DNA of 64,000 nucleotides from Caulobacter sp. (GTDB taxonomy: Bacteria > Pseudomonadota > Alphaproteobacteria > Caulobacterales > Caulobacteraceae), in NCBI GenBank assembly GCA_030680355.1, contig JAUXVF010000027.1, positions 186,001-250,000 of the forward strand. Reading direction: 5' to 3'. This document shows, piece by piece, positions 54,954-62,763 of this stretch. Position 1 is the first letter of the stretch. Each line of letters starts with the position of its first letter. Under the pieces are notes generated by a model that saw nothing but the letters and a program-made list of their open reading frames with translations, was not told the DNA's origin and did no database searches. The position numbers and the translations under genes are program-made.

Positions 54954-55727
54954 ATGACCGCCCGCATGCCCGTTCTGTTCCTCGGCCACGGCTCGCCGAT
55001 GAACGCCATCGAGGACAACGCCTGGCGGCGCGGCTGGGCCGACATCGCCGGCCGGCTGTCCCGGCCGAAGGCGGTGCTCTGCGTGTCGGCCCACTGGGAG
55101 ACATCGGGCGCGGCCGCCGTCTCGGCCGCGGCCCATCCGGAAACGATCCATGACTTCGGCGGCTTCCCGCAGGCGTTGTTCGATGTGCGGTACCCGGCGC
55201 CCGGCGATCCGGTCCTGGCGGCGCGGGTCGGCGACCTGCTGGCGCCCGATCCGGTGGTGCAGGACCCGGCGCGGGGTCTCGATCACGGCGTCTGGAGCGT
55301 GTTGCTGCCGATGTATCCGGACGCCGATGTGCCGATCGTCCAGCTCAGCCTCGACCGCGCCCGGCCCAACGCCTGGCATTATGAGGCCGGTCGCCGCCTG
55401 GCCGCGCTGCGCGACGAGGGCGTGCTGATCGTCGCCAGCGGCGACATCGTGCACAATCTGCGCGACGTGGACTTCCGCACCGGCGCGACGCCGGACTGGG
55501 CCCCGCGCTTCAATGACACGGCCAAACGGCTGATCGAGACCGGCGACCATGGCCCGCTGATCGACTGGCGGGCCCTCGGCCCGGACGCCGCCGCCGCGAT
55601 CAACAGCGCCGAACACTATCTGCCGCTGCTCTATGCGCTGGGCGCGGCGGAAACGGGCGAGCCGGTCAGCTTCTTCAATGACGATGTGTTCGCCGGGATC
55701 TCGATGACGTCGGTGCAGTGGGGGTAG
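54954..55727 (+). CDS. LigB-type extradiol dioxygenase (YgiD/DODA family)
   Basis: 257 residues: PVLFLGHGSPMNAIEDNAWR (His and Asn/Glu metal region), VLCVSAHWETSGAA (second His), ETIHDFGGFPQALFDVRYPA, GLDHGVWSVLLPMYPDADVP (third His) and IVASGDIVHNLRDV. This matches the YgiD/DOPA-extradiol dioxygenase family, which opens catechol rings with Fe or Zn. A 16-copy heptamer repeat starts 13 bp after the stop. Confidence 0.92.
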   Translation: MTARMPVLFLGHGSPMNAIEDNAWRRGWADIAGRLSRPKAVLCVSAHWETSGAAAVSAAAHPETIHDFGGFPQALFDVRYPAPGDPVLAARVGDLLAPDPVVQDPARGLDHGVWSVLLPMYPDADVPIVQLSLDRARPNAWHYEAGRRLAALRDEGVLIVASGDIVHNLRDVDFRTGATPDWAPRFNDTAKRLIETGDHGPLIDWRALGPDAAAAINSAEHYLPLLYALGAAETGEPVSFFNDDVFAGISMTSVQWG

Positions 55728-55740
55728 GGAATAGGTCTTA

Positions 55741-55852
55741 GGGCGTAGGGCGTAGGGCGTAGGGCGTAGGGCGTAGGGCGTAGGGCGTAGGGCGTAGGGC
55801 GTAGGGCGTAGGGCGTAGGGCGTAGGGCGTAGGGCGTAGGGCGTAGGGCGTA
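55741..55852 (+). repeat. Tandem heptamer array, 16 copies of GGGCGTA
   Basis: 112 bp made of 16 exact units of GGGCGTA (TACGCCC on the other strand), with no variation. The flanks carry degenerate relatives: GGGGTAGGGAATAGGTCTTA on the left and CCCTACACCCTACTCCCTAT on the right, the latter inverted. It lies in the gap between convergent genes. Perfect copies imply recent expansion by replication slippage and a length-variable locus. Confidence 0.97.
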
Positions 55853-55923
55853 GTTCGACTTGCTCACGCCACTGGCGCCGCCGCCAATCCCATTGCTACT
55901 CCCTACACCCTACTCCCTATCCC

Positions 55924-56607
55924 CTAGAGCCGCGCCGCCGCCGTTTCGGCCGCCGCCCGTCGCGCCGGCATGGAGTCGCCATAGAGCGCCTGGAACCGGG
56001 CCAGGACTTCCGGCGGCGCGGTTTCCGGCCGGCCGGCGTTGAACGGTGGCGCCGGGGCGTATTCGAGACCCAGCTGCAGGCCCTGGGCGAAGGCGTCGCC
56101 GGCGATCTCGGCGGCCAGGGTCAGGGCGAAGTCGATGCCCGCCGTCACGCCGCCGCCGGTGACATAGCGACCGTCGCGGACCACCCGCGCCGGATCGGGA
56201 ATGGCCCCGAACAGCGCCAGCTGGTCGCGCCAGGCCCAGTGGCAGGCGGCCCGGCGGCCCTTGAGCAGCCCTGCCGCGCCCAGGATCAGCGAACCGGTGC
56301 AGACCGAGGTCACCCAGGTCGCGCCCTCGGCCAGCCGCTGGATATGGCCGATGAACACCGCATCGAGCATGGCCTCGGTCGCGCCGAAGCCGCCGGGGAT
56401 ACAGAGCAGGTCGCAGGCGGCGATGTCGCGATAGGCGGTCAGGCCGGCGAAGGTCAGGCCGTCGGCCGCCATCTCGCCGCCCTCGAGGCAGGCGACGGTG
56501 ACCCGCGCGCCCGGAAGGCGAGACAGGAACTGGTGCGGGCCGGTGAAGTCGAGATGGGTGACGCCGGGATAGAGGGCGAAGACAATGTGCAGCGGCTGGG
56601 CGGACAT
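55924..56607 (-). CDS. DJ-1/PfpI family protein (isonitrile hydratase-like)
   Basis: 227 residues: IVFALYPGVTHLDFTGPHQF, LLCIPGGFGATEAMLDAVFI, the nucleophile elbow VTSVCTGSLILGAAGLLKGR (Cys), ATCHWAW-like ACHWAWRDQLALFG, and VTGGGVTAGIDFALTL. This is the InhA/isonitrile hydratase branch of the DJ-1 superfamily; the real substrate is not known. It is divergent from a GlxA-type regulator that shares the same fold, so the pair may be a regulator and its target. Confidence 0.88.
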   Translation of the reverse strand: MSAQPLHIVFALYPGVTHLDFTGPHQFLSRLPGARVTVACLEGGEMAADGLTFAGLTAYRDIAACDLLCIPGGFGATEAMLDAVFIGHIQRLAEGATWVTSVCTGSLILGAAGLLKGRRAACHWAWRDQLALFGAIPDPARVVRDGRYVTGGGVTAGIDFALTLAAEIAGDAFAQGLQLGLEYAPAPPFNAGRPETAPPEVLARFQALYGDSMPARRAAAETAAARL

Positions 56608-56684
56608 GGGCGAGCTCCGGTTGACGCCTCATCCTGACCGGCCTAGCGTCTGGCGGAAATGACAATATTCCCTCGATTACCGCC

Positions 56685-57623
56685 ATGCGCACGATAGGCG
56701 TCCTGATCTTCCCCGATTTCCAGCTGCTCGACGCGGCGGGACCGATCGCGGCGTTCGAGATCGCCGGAAGGATCGCGCCGGGCGGCTATGCCATTCGCCT
56801 GCTGTCGCGGGACGGCGGGCCGGTGGCGAGCTCGTCGGGCGTGACCCTGGACAGCGCGGCCTTCGCCGACGCCGGGCGGCTCGACACCCTGCTGGTGTCC
56901 GGCGGCGAAGGCACGCGGGGGCCGGCGATCTGCGCGGCCACCCTCGCCTTCGTCCAGAAGACCGCCCGCGCCGCCCGCCGCACGGCCAGCGTCTGTTCCG
57001 GCGCCTATGTGCTGGCGCAGGCCGGGCTGCTCGACGGCAAGCGGGCCACCACCCACTGGAACCGCACCGCCGACTTCGCCCGCCGCTTTCCCAAGGTGAA
57101 GCTGGAGGCCGACCGCATCTTCGTCCGCGACGGAGCGGTCTGGACCAGCGCCGGCATCACCGCCGGCATCGACCTGGCCCTGGCCATGATCGGCGAGGAC
57201 CTCGGCGAGGCCGTCGCCCGCCAGACCGCCCAGCAGCTGGTTGTCTATCACCGCCGGCCCGGCGGCCAGTCGCAGTTCTCGGCCCTGCTGGAGATGGAAG
57301 GCGGCGGCCGGTTCGACGCCCTGCTGACCTGGGCGCGGGAGAACCTGCGCGACCGGCTGAGCGTCGAGGATCTGGCGGCCCGGGCCGGCATGAGCGAACG
57401 CACCTTCGCCCGCGCCTTCGCCGCCGAGACCGGCTTCACCCCGGCCAAGGCCGTCGAACGCCTGCGCGTCGAGGCGGCGCGGACCCTGCTCGACTCCCAG
57501 CCGCTACAGGTCGAGGACGTGGCCCTGGACACCGGCTTCGGCGACGCCGAACGCATGCGCCGCGCCTTCATCCGCGCGTTCGGGCAACCGCCGCAGGCGC
57601 TGCGGCGGGGGCGGGCGGCGTAG
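56685..57623 (+). CDS. GlxA-type AraC regulator with DJ-1-like sensor domain
   Basis: 312 residues. The N-terminal ~190 are a DJ-1/PfpI-like domain (IGVLIFPDFQLLDAAGPIAA, ASVCSGAYVLAQAGLLDGKR, TSAGITAGIDLALAMIGEDL) and the C-terminal ~100 a pair of AraC HTHs (LSVEDLAARAGMSERTFARA then FAAETGFTPAKAVERLRVEA, VALDTGFGDAERMRRAFIRA). It probably regulates the divergent DJ-1 gene. Confidence 0.92.
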   Translation: MRTIGVLIFPDFQLLDAAGPIAAFEIAGRIAPGGYAIRLLSRDGGPVASSSGVTLDSAAFADAGRLDTLLVSGGEGTRGPAICAATLAFVQKTARAARRTASVCSGAYVLAQAGLLDGKRATTHWNRTADFARRFPKVKLEADRIFVRDGAVWTSAGITAGIDLALAMIGEDLGEAVARQTAQQLVVYHRRPGGQSQFSALLEMEGGGRFDALLTWARENLRDRLSVEDLAARAGMSERTFARAFAAETGFTPAKAVERLRVEAARTLLDSQPLQVEDVALDTGFGDAERMRRAFIRAFGQPPQALRRGRAA

Positions 57624-57715
57624 GGGGGGCATGTACCGAAAGTACGTGTCCCCTAAGCTTGAAGCGGCGGTCTGGAGTGTCCGTTGAGGGTGGTTAGCGC
57701 CCCCTTCTTCTCCCC

Positions 57716-57775
57716 GCTCATCCTCGCGGAAGCGAGGACCCAGGCTTACGGCCGGTGCACTCACTTCAAGGGATG
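57716..57775. repeat. Left 60-bp terminal inverted repeat of the GIY-YIG element
   Basis: Starts GCTCATCCTCGCGGAAGCGA, contains the hairpin TCCTCGC-GGAA-GCGAGGA, then ACCCAGGCTTACGGCCGGTG, and ends CACTCACTTCAAGGGATG. It pairs with 58159-58218 in inverted orientation with 57 of 60 positions identical. Outside the 60 bp the two flanks also share CCCCCTT...CTCCC sequences. Confidence 0.9.
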
Positions 57776-57865
57776 CTTGGCTCCGGTCAGGCCGCTGCTA
57801 TGAATTGATGGATCAGAATTTTCCCTATATGCGAGCAATAAGTGAACAGCTCGCGCCAAGTTCAC

Positions 57866-58150
57866 ATGGCCTTCTACGTCTACATCCCCGCGAGCCAGCG
57901 GAACGGGACGCTCTACATCGGCTCGACCGACAGCCTCGTGCGCCGAGTCGGCACGCATCGCGAAGGGCTGACGCCGGGGTTCACCAGCCGCTACGGCGTA
58001 AAGAGGCTGGTCTGGTATGAGGCTTTCGACACCCGCGACGACGCCTTCCGCCGCGAGCGGCAGATGAAGGTCTGGCGCCGGGCCTGGAAGATCGAACTGA
58101 TCGAGAAAGCCAATCCCGGATGGCGGGACCTGTATCAGGAGATTTGCTGA
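57866..58150 (+). CDS. Single-domain GIY-YIG endonuclease, flanked by inverted repeats
   Basis: 94 residues. The GIY-YIG core is AFYVYIPASQ...GTLYIGSTDSL, followed by VRRVGTHREGLTPGFTSRYG, VKRLVWYEAFDTRDDAFRRE with the catalytic Arg and Glu, and RQMKVWRRAWKIELIEKANP then GWRDLY. It is the free-standing UvrC/YhbQ-type nuclease of unknown substrate. It sits inside a ~503-bp unit bounded by 60-bp inverted repeats. ATG 57866 has no clear ribosome site; a GTG at 57842 is in frame. Confidence 0.93.
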   Translation: MAFYVYIPASQRNGTLYIGSTDSLVRRVGTHREGLTPGFTSRYGVKRLVWYEAFDTRDDAFRRERQMKVWRRAWKIELIEKANPGWRDLYQEIC

Positions 58151-58158
58151 GCGCAGGA

Positions 58159-58218
58159 CATCCCCTGAAGTGCGTGCACCGGCCGTAAACCTGGGTCCTC
58201 GCTTCCGCGAGGATGAGC
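58159..58218. repeat. Right 60-bp terminal inverted repeat of the GIY-YIG element
   Basis: Inverse of 57716-57775 with 3 mismatches (57/60). It begins 8 bp after the GIY-YIG stop codon. Its own hairpin (TCCTCGC-TTCC-GCGAGGA) resembles those of REP sequences. Confidence 0.9.
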
Positions 58219-58271
58219 GGGAGAAAAGGGGGTGAGGTCACCAGCCCGTCAGCGGCTCGCGCGAGTGGCTT

Positions 58272-58325
58272 ATGTCAGCGACGGGTCGAAAGCAGCCCGT
58301 CGCCTAAGGATAGGAAGCGGACATT
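58272..58325. repeat. Palindromic repeat left of the unknown gene at 58326
   Basis: ATGTCAGCGACGGGTCGAAA then GCAGCCCGTCGCC...GCGGACATT. The ends ATGTC(A)GC / GCGGACAT are inverted, and the middle GACGGG...CCCGTC forms a hairpin. The first 30 bp are repeated, in direct orientation, on the other side of the gene (58801-58832). Confidence 0.65.
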
Positions 58326-58776
58326 ATTTCTTCGGAGGCAGCCGTCGCTTGGCCTCGGTTATCATCCATTCCAGCGCATCGAGCGGAAGGCTGTTTCCGA
58401 ATGTGGATGCGGTCATGGAACCGTCGATGTCGGAGTAGAAAACTTCGGCGAGTGGCATCGTCTCCATCGAGCCGTCGTTCAGTTCGAGATACATGCCGTC
58501 TCGATCAGCCACGTCGCTCCCCATCACCAACTCGTAGCCGCCTTTGCTCGTCGCAGCAGGTTCGATCTCTGTCAGTGATGGCGAGGCGTAGCGCAGGACG
58601 TATGGCTTCTCCGGCGGCTTTCCCTCTGGGATCGCGCTTCCGAAGAAGGCGACGTAGCAGTCGAAAATGCCAAGCTGATCCTCAAGCCAGCAATGGACGA
58701 CAACGCCGTCCTCCCAAGTATCATCGGAGTGGTTGACGCACCGAACGAGAGTGCCGGGTTTCAAATAGCGAGACAT
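58324..58776 (-). CDS. Unknown 150-aa protein flanked by direct repeats
   Basis: Soluble: MSRYLKPGTLVRCVNHSDDT then WEDGVVVHCWLEDQLGIFDC YVAFFGSAIPEGKPPEKPYV begins with a small beta-barrel-like domain, and the rest ends LPLDALEWMITEAKRRLPPK. No family recognised; size and style resemble single-gene immunity proteins, but there is no partner toxin here. Codon use is less GC-rich than that of the neighbours. About 30-bp similar repeats lie on both sides in the same orientation, as if it were a movable single-gene cassette. Confidence 0.7.
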   Translation of the reverse strand: MSRYLKPGTLVRCVNHSDDTWEDGVVVHCWLEDQLGIFDCYVAFFGSAIPEGKPPEKPYVLRYASPSLTEIEPAATSKGGYELVMGSDVADRDGMYLELNDGSMETMPLAEVFYSDIDGSMTASTFGNSLPLDALEWMITEAKRRLPPKK

Positions 58777-58800
58777 GGTGTCTTGTCGCTGATGGCCTGA

Positions 58801-58832
58801 ATGTCCGCAACGGGTCGAAAGCAGTCCCGACG
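58801..58832. repeat. Direct copy of the 58272 repeat on the right of the unknown gene
   Basis: ATGTCCGCAACGGGTCGAAA then GCAGTCCCGACGG. Compared with 58272-58302 it differs at only a few positions (ATGTC[A/C]GC[G/A]ACGGGTCGAAAGCAG). It lies 25 bp upstream of the start of the unknown gene. Confidence 0.65.
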
Positions 58833-58962
58833 GCTGCCTGGCCTCAACCGGCCCTTGACCAGGCTGGTGCGACCGGCACGCTGACCCGCAAGAGATGATC
58901 GACGGCGGGGTGTCGGCGGGCGCTGCGGCGACGGCGCGGCGGCGCAGTCGGCGGTTGACGCC

Positions 58963-59060
58963 GTGCGTCCTTCGACACGGACCTTCGGCCCTGCTCGAGA
59001 TGGCTGATTTAAGTGCTAGTCATGGTGAGCAGCACCCGCAGGGTGCGTGTCGAACCCCGC
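58963..59060. repeat. Inverted pair of dispersed repeats upstream of the MaoC gene
   Basis: Arm 58963-59003 (GTGCGTCCTTCGACACGGAC to TCGAGATGG) and inverted arm 59019-59060 (GTCATGGTGAGCAGCACCCG to GTGTCGAACCCCGCAG). Same family as at 16031, 18428 and 20364. The repeat ends only 10 bp before the MaoC ATG. Confidence 0.7.
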
Positions 59061-59070
59061 AGGTCGCCCG

Positions 59071-59541
59071 ATGCCTTTGCCCGAAATCTACGCCACCCAC
59101 CGCCTCACGCCCGCCAAGGGCTTCGACGACCTCAAGGTCGGCGACCGTTATCCCCTGCCCTCGCGGACGCTCGGCGACGCCACTTTCGCGGCCTTTCAGG
59201 CGGTCAGCCTCGACAATCATCCGATCCATTACGACGCCGAATACTGCCAGGCGCTGGGCCATCCCGGGCCGCTGGCCCACGGGCTGCAGGTGCTCTGTTT
59301 CACCGCCGCCGGGGCCGGCCTGTTCCCGCACGAGATCGGCGACGCCCTGCTGGGGATGATCGAGGTGCGGGCCAAGGTGCTCAAGAGCGCCTATCCAGGC
59401 GACACCCTCTATCCGGTTCTGGAGATCAGCGCCCTCAAGCGCCAGCGAACCACCGGCGTGGTGGTCATGACCGCGACCGTGACCAACCAGAAGGGCGAAA
59501 CCGTCCTCGACGGCGAACACACCTATCTGTTGAGGCTCTAG
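59071..59541 (+). CDS. MaoC-family hot-dog dehydratase
   Basis: 156 residues with the hot-dog fold and the (R)-hydratase motif: FQAVSLDNHPIHYDAEYCQA (D-x-N/H-P-x-H, Asp and His catalytic), then GPLAHGLQVLCFTAAGAGLF and GDTLYPVLEISALKRQRTTG, ending LDGEHTYLLRL. It hydrates an enoyl-thioester. Start ATG 59071 follows AGGT; the GTG at 59047 lies in the repeat. It is convergent with the DUF1003 gene (4-nt overlap). Confidence 0.88.
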   Translation: MPLPEIYATHRLTPAKGFDDLKVGDRYPLPSRTLGDATFAAFQAVSLDNHPIHYDAEYCQALGHPGPLAHGLQVLCFTAAGAGLFPHEIGDALLGMIEVRAKVLKSAYPGDTLYPVLEISALKRQRTTGVVVMTATVTNQKGETVLDGEHTYLLRL

Positions 59542-60104
59542 TCGATCTTCTTCGAGAGCGCGGCCAGCTGCTGGCGGACCAGGTCCAGGGTCTCGCGGTT
59601 CTCGGTCATGATGGTCATCACCGCCCCGTCGCGCAGGGTGTCGAGCTTCTCGTGCAGCAGCATGATTTCGAGCTCGGCGCGCAGGTTGACCACCGCGTCA
59701 TGCTCGGCGGCGGCGCGGTCCTTGGTCGCCAGCCGGTTTTGACTCATCATGATCACCGGCGCCTGGATGGCGGCCAGGGTCGAGAGCAGCAGGTTGAGGA
59801 AGATGAAGGGGTAGGGGTCGAAGGCCCGGCCCCAGAGCATCAGCACCAGATTGGTCCCCGTCCAGGCTGCCAGGGCCAGGGCGAAACCGAAGATGAAGCC
59901 CCAGGACCCGCCAACCGCCGCCACATGGTCGGCCATCCGCTCCCAGAAGCTGCGGTCATCGGTGCGCAGCTCCGCCGCCACGCTCGTGGGACGATCGTCG
60001 ATCATCAGGTCGATGACGCTGCGCTGCACCGGATTGAGCTCGGTGTAGGGCAGGCTGAGCAGCTTGCGCGACAGCTCGTCGCGGCGGTCGATGGCGTTGG
60101 TCAT
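59538..60104 (-). CDS. DUF1003 family membrane protein
   Basis: 188 residues: an N-terminal helical region (NPVQRSVIDLMIDDRPTSVA), two membrane helices (residues about 62-85 and 93-117: WGFIFGFALALAAWTGTNLV; PFIFLNLLLSTLAAIQAPVI) separated by the conserved WGRAFDPYP loop, and a long coiled C-terminal helix (RLATKDRAAAEHDAVVNLRA). This matches DUF1003 well. AGGAGA lies before ATG 60104. Function unknown. Confidence 0.88.
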   Translation of the reverse strand: MTNAIDRRDELSRKLLSLPYTELNPVQRSVIDLMIDDRPTSVAAELRTDDRSFWERMADHVAAVGGSWGFIFGFALALAAWTGTNLVLMLWGRAFDPYPFIFLNLLLSTLAAIQAPVIMMSQNRLATKDRAAAEHDAVVNLRAELEIMLLHEKLDTLRDGAVMTIMTENRETLDLVRQQLAALSKKID

Positions 60105-60222
60105 GCAGCGTCTCCTGCGGCTCATGAACGCCCGCCCGCGTGAGTCGTAAAGAGGCTTTGCCGACGCCGCTTGACCTGACCCGGTCGGAGGTCGTTTGCT
60201 TGGATAAACGGGGGACACGGGC

Positions 60223-61029
60223 ATGACCACGAACGCGAACGGCCGCAAGGCGATCTTCATCACCGGCGCGGCCAGTGGCATCGGCCTGGCGACGGCGCGG
60301 CGGTTCGCGGCCGAGGGCTGGTTCATCGGCCTGGCCGACATCGACGCGGCGGGTCTGAAGGCGGCCCAGGCCGGGCTCGGCGCCGCCAACTGCAGCGTCC
60401 ACGCCCTCGACGTCCGCGACCGCGCCGCCTGGACCAAGGCCATGACCGCCTTCGGCAAGGCGTCGGGCGGCCGCATGGACGCCCTGCTCAACAACGCCGG
60501 CATCGCCCACTACGGCTTTCTCGAAGACCTCACCGACGACGAGGTCGACCGCCAGCTGGACATCAATATCAAGGGGGTGATCAACGGCGCCCGGGCGGGT
60601 CTGGCGCTGCTCAAGGCGACGCCGGGCTCGACCCTGATCAATGTCGCCTCCTGCGCCGGCCTCTATGGCGCGCCGAAGATGGCCACCTACGCGGCCACCA
60701 AGTTCGCGGTCAGGGGTCTGTCGGAGTCGCTCGACGTCGAATACGCCCGCCTCGGCGTCAACGTCCGCTGCATCATGCCCTGGTTCGTGGAGACGCCGAT
60801 CCTGCAGGCCGGATCACAGGGCAGCAACGAGAACATCGCCGACCTCATCCGCGAAGGGGGGCAGCCGGTCTACACCGTCGAGGAGGCGGCCGACGTCATC
60901 TGGCGGTCGCTACAGGGGCCGGATCTGCACTGGATCGTCGGCAAGGCCGGGCGTCAGCTGCGCTTCGCCGCCCGGTTCATGCCCGGGTCGATCAGGAAGC
61001 GGATGAAGACGATGGCTGCGACGTCCTGA
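60223..61029 (+). CDS. SDR family oxidoreductase
   Basis: 268 residues: FITGAASGIGLATARRFAAE, LADIDAAG (NAD-type acidic residue), LLNNAGIAHYG, INVASCAGLYGAPKM with catalytic Ser, and TYAATKFAVRGLSESLDVEY with Tyr and Lys, followed by VETPILQAGSQ. Typical of uncharacterised SDRs. Its last 38 bp overlap the end of the SleB paralogue on the other strand. Confidence 0.87.
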   Translation: MTTNANGRKAIFITGAASGIGLATARRFAAEGWFIGLADIDAAGLKAAQAGLGAANCSVHALDVRDRAAWTKAMTAFGKASGGRMDALLNNAGIAHYGFLEDLTDDEVDRQLDINIKGVINGARAGLALLKATPGSTLINVASCAGLYGAPKMATYAATKFAVRGLSESLDVEYARLGVNVRCIMPWFVETPILQAGSQGSNENIADLIREGGQPVYTVEEAADVIWRSLQGPDLHWIVGKAGRQLRFAARFMPGSIRKRMKTMAATS

Positions 61030-62194
61030 GCGGCGTCGCCTCGGCCTTGACCTCGGGCTTGGCCGGGCCGCCCGCCGTGTCGACGGACCGGGCGCGGGGC
61101 GCGGGCGTCGCGGCGACAGGCTTGGCCTTGGGCGCCGAGGCGGGTTCGACGACATCGCCGACCGGACCGCCGATGCCCCTGGCGGTCACCGTCATCGGGC
61201 CCGGCGCGACCGCCGTGGCGGCGATGAAGACCACCTCCTGCGACTTCGGCAGGCTCGTGTAGGGCACCGGTTCGGACGGGCTCAGCCCGGCGTAAAGCGG
61301 ACGATCGCCGATGTCCGGCCCCGACGGGGTCGGATCGTTCTCGAACGCGCCCGGCGCGCCGCGGCGGCCGCCGAAGCGGTAAAAGATATGCAGACCCACC
61401 TGGGCGACGCGGGTCAGACGCGGACCCCAGCCGGGCGAGACGTTGATGGTGTGGAAGTGGGTGGCGTTGCCGACGGTCGACATCACCTCGCCCGACAGGG
61501 CGCGGGCCGCGACCCGTTCGGCGCGGGCCCAGGCGCCCGACTCGCGGCGTTTCCGCATCGAGCCGTCGCAGGCGAAGCTGAACTGGCAGACGCCGCCACT
61601 GGAGGCGCCCTGGAAGACGACGCCGCAGACGGACTTGGGGAAGGCCGGATGGCGGGCGCGGTTGAGCACCACCTGGGCCACGGCGGCCTGGCCCGAGGGC
61701 GTCTCGCCGCGGGCTTCGTAATAAACAGCCTGGGTCAGGCATTCGAGGTCGCGGGAATCATCCAGCGCGCCATTGAGGCGGAAGGGCTGGGCCGCGGGAT
61801 TGAAGGCGCCGCGCAGGCTGGCCTTCATCAGCAGGCCGGTGGTCTGGGAACCGCCCGGAGTCGTCCGGCGTTCAAGTCTTGCGGCGAACAGGGAGGCCTG
61901 GCGGTCGCGTTGGGCGGCGCCGGCGCTGGTGTAGGGATCGTGGCGAGCGGCCACCGACAGGGCGCCGGGGCTCATCTGGTCGACCACCCGGCCGAGCGAC
62001 TCCTCGGAATAGCTGCCCGAGGCGACGCCGGCGATTTTGGTGACGCGGTGATGCTGCGCGGCGGCCTGAGCCATGCCGCCCATCAGGTAGGCGCCACCGA
62101 CGATGGCGCCGCAGGCCGTGCCCACAAGGGTCCCGGTCAAAGCAACGCTCGTCAGCGCGCGCACGGAGGCCCGCGTCTGGAGTTTCAGAGTCAA
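60992..62194 (-). CDS. SleB-type cell wall hydrolase (paralogue 2)
   Basis: 400 residues. The start is probably TTG 62194 (AGGA about 10 nt upstream); a GTG at 62164 is possible. The N-terminus is a signal anchor (ALTGTLVGTACGAIVGGAYL). The Hydrolase_2 domain matches paralogue 1: ECLTQAVYYEARGETPSGQA, AVAQVVLNRARHPAFPKSVC, GVCQFSFACDGSMRKRRES and GNATHFHTINVSPGWGPRLT. The C-terminal ~120 residues are Pro/Ala-rich and probably disordered. It cleaves peptidoglycan cross-links. It overlaps the stop of the convergent SDR by 38 bp. Confidence 0.88.
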   Translation of the reverse strand: MTLKLQTRASVRALTSVALTGTLVGTACGAIVGGAYLMGGMAQAAAQHHRVTKIAGVASGSYSEESLGRVVDQMSPGALSVAARHDPYTSAGAAQRDRQASLFAARLERRTTPGGSQTTGLLMKASLRGAFNPAAQPFRLNGALDDSRDLECLTQAVYYEARGETPSGQAAVAQVVLNRARHPAFPKSVCGVVFQGASSGGVCQFSFACDGSMRKRRESGAWARAERVAARALSGEVMSTVGNATHFHTINVSPGWGPRLTRVAQVGLHIFYRFGGRRGAPGAFENDPTPSGPDIGDRPLYAGLSPSEPVPYTSLPKSQEVVFIAATAVAPGPMTVTARGIGGPVGDVVEPASAPKAKPVAATPAPRARSVDTAGGPAKPEVKAEATPLRTSQPSSSSAS

Positions 62195-62553
62195 AGATCT
62201 CGTGTCCTGTGCGACGAGGGCGTATCGCCCCCCGACGTCAACGCCCCATCGTCCCTGGATTTCCGGTCTCAGGCAGCACGACAGAGCGGGATCCCGACCG
62301 GTTCACGATTGGCCGAGGTCCGCGTTATGCCGAGCCTTATGGCGCCAATATCGTCGAGTCGCAAGAGAATGCTGCAATGCAGCAAAGACTCTGGGGGCAA
62401 ATTTCCGGCGCTTTGGCCGCAATCGCCTGCCCTGCAAGGGACCGGGCGGGGGAGTCCGGACGCCCGCCCGCTGACGATTCTGCGGCCGCCGGCGACGGGA
62501 ACTATCGCGCCGGCGGGCCGTTGGACCGGGGAGCGATCCGCACCGGAGACCTC

Positions 62554-62763
62554 ATGGAGTCCAAGTTCATGCGCATTCTCACCCCCGCCCTCCTGTCCCT
62601 GTCCATGCTGGCCGCCCTCGGCCTGGCCGGCTGCGGCCATAATATGGAGCAGCGCGCGGCAACCGGCGCCGTCGCCGGCGCGGTCGTGGCGGGCCCTCCC
62701 GGCGCGCTTGTCGGGGCCGGCGTCGGCGCCGTCGTCAACGAGGTCAAAAAACCCAACCGCTAG
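62554..62763 (+). CDS. Small glycine-zipper lipoprotein
   Basis: 69 residues. Signal peptide with lipobox (LSMLAALGLAGC) and a mature part GHNMEQRAATGAVAGAVVAG PPGALVGAGVGAVVNEVKKP NR that is Gly/Ala-rich with a glycine-zipper spacing. Ribosome sites precede both ATG 62554 (GGAG, 5 nt) and ATG 62569; I use the first. The family resembles osmotically induced lipoproteins (YMGG/OmpA-linker type), but this is not proven. Confidence 0.75.
   Translation: MESKFMRILTPALLSLSMLAALGLAGCGHNMEQRAATGAVAGAVVAGPPGALVGAGVGAVVNEVKKPNR

Noticed and set aside
55741..55852. CRISPR array
   Set aside because: Units are 7 bp and contiguous with no spacers, so this is a simple tandem repeat.
55631..55867. Open frame with repeating ALRPTPY
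   Set aside because: It is only the translation of the GGGCGTA heptamer array on the minus strand; no start signal or family.
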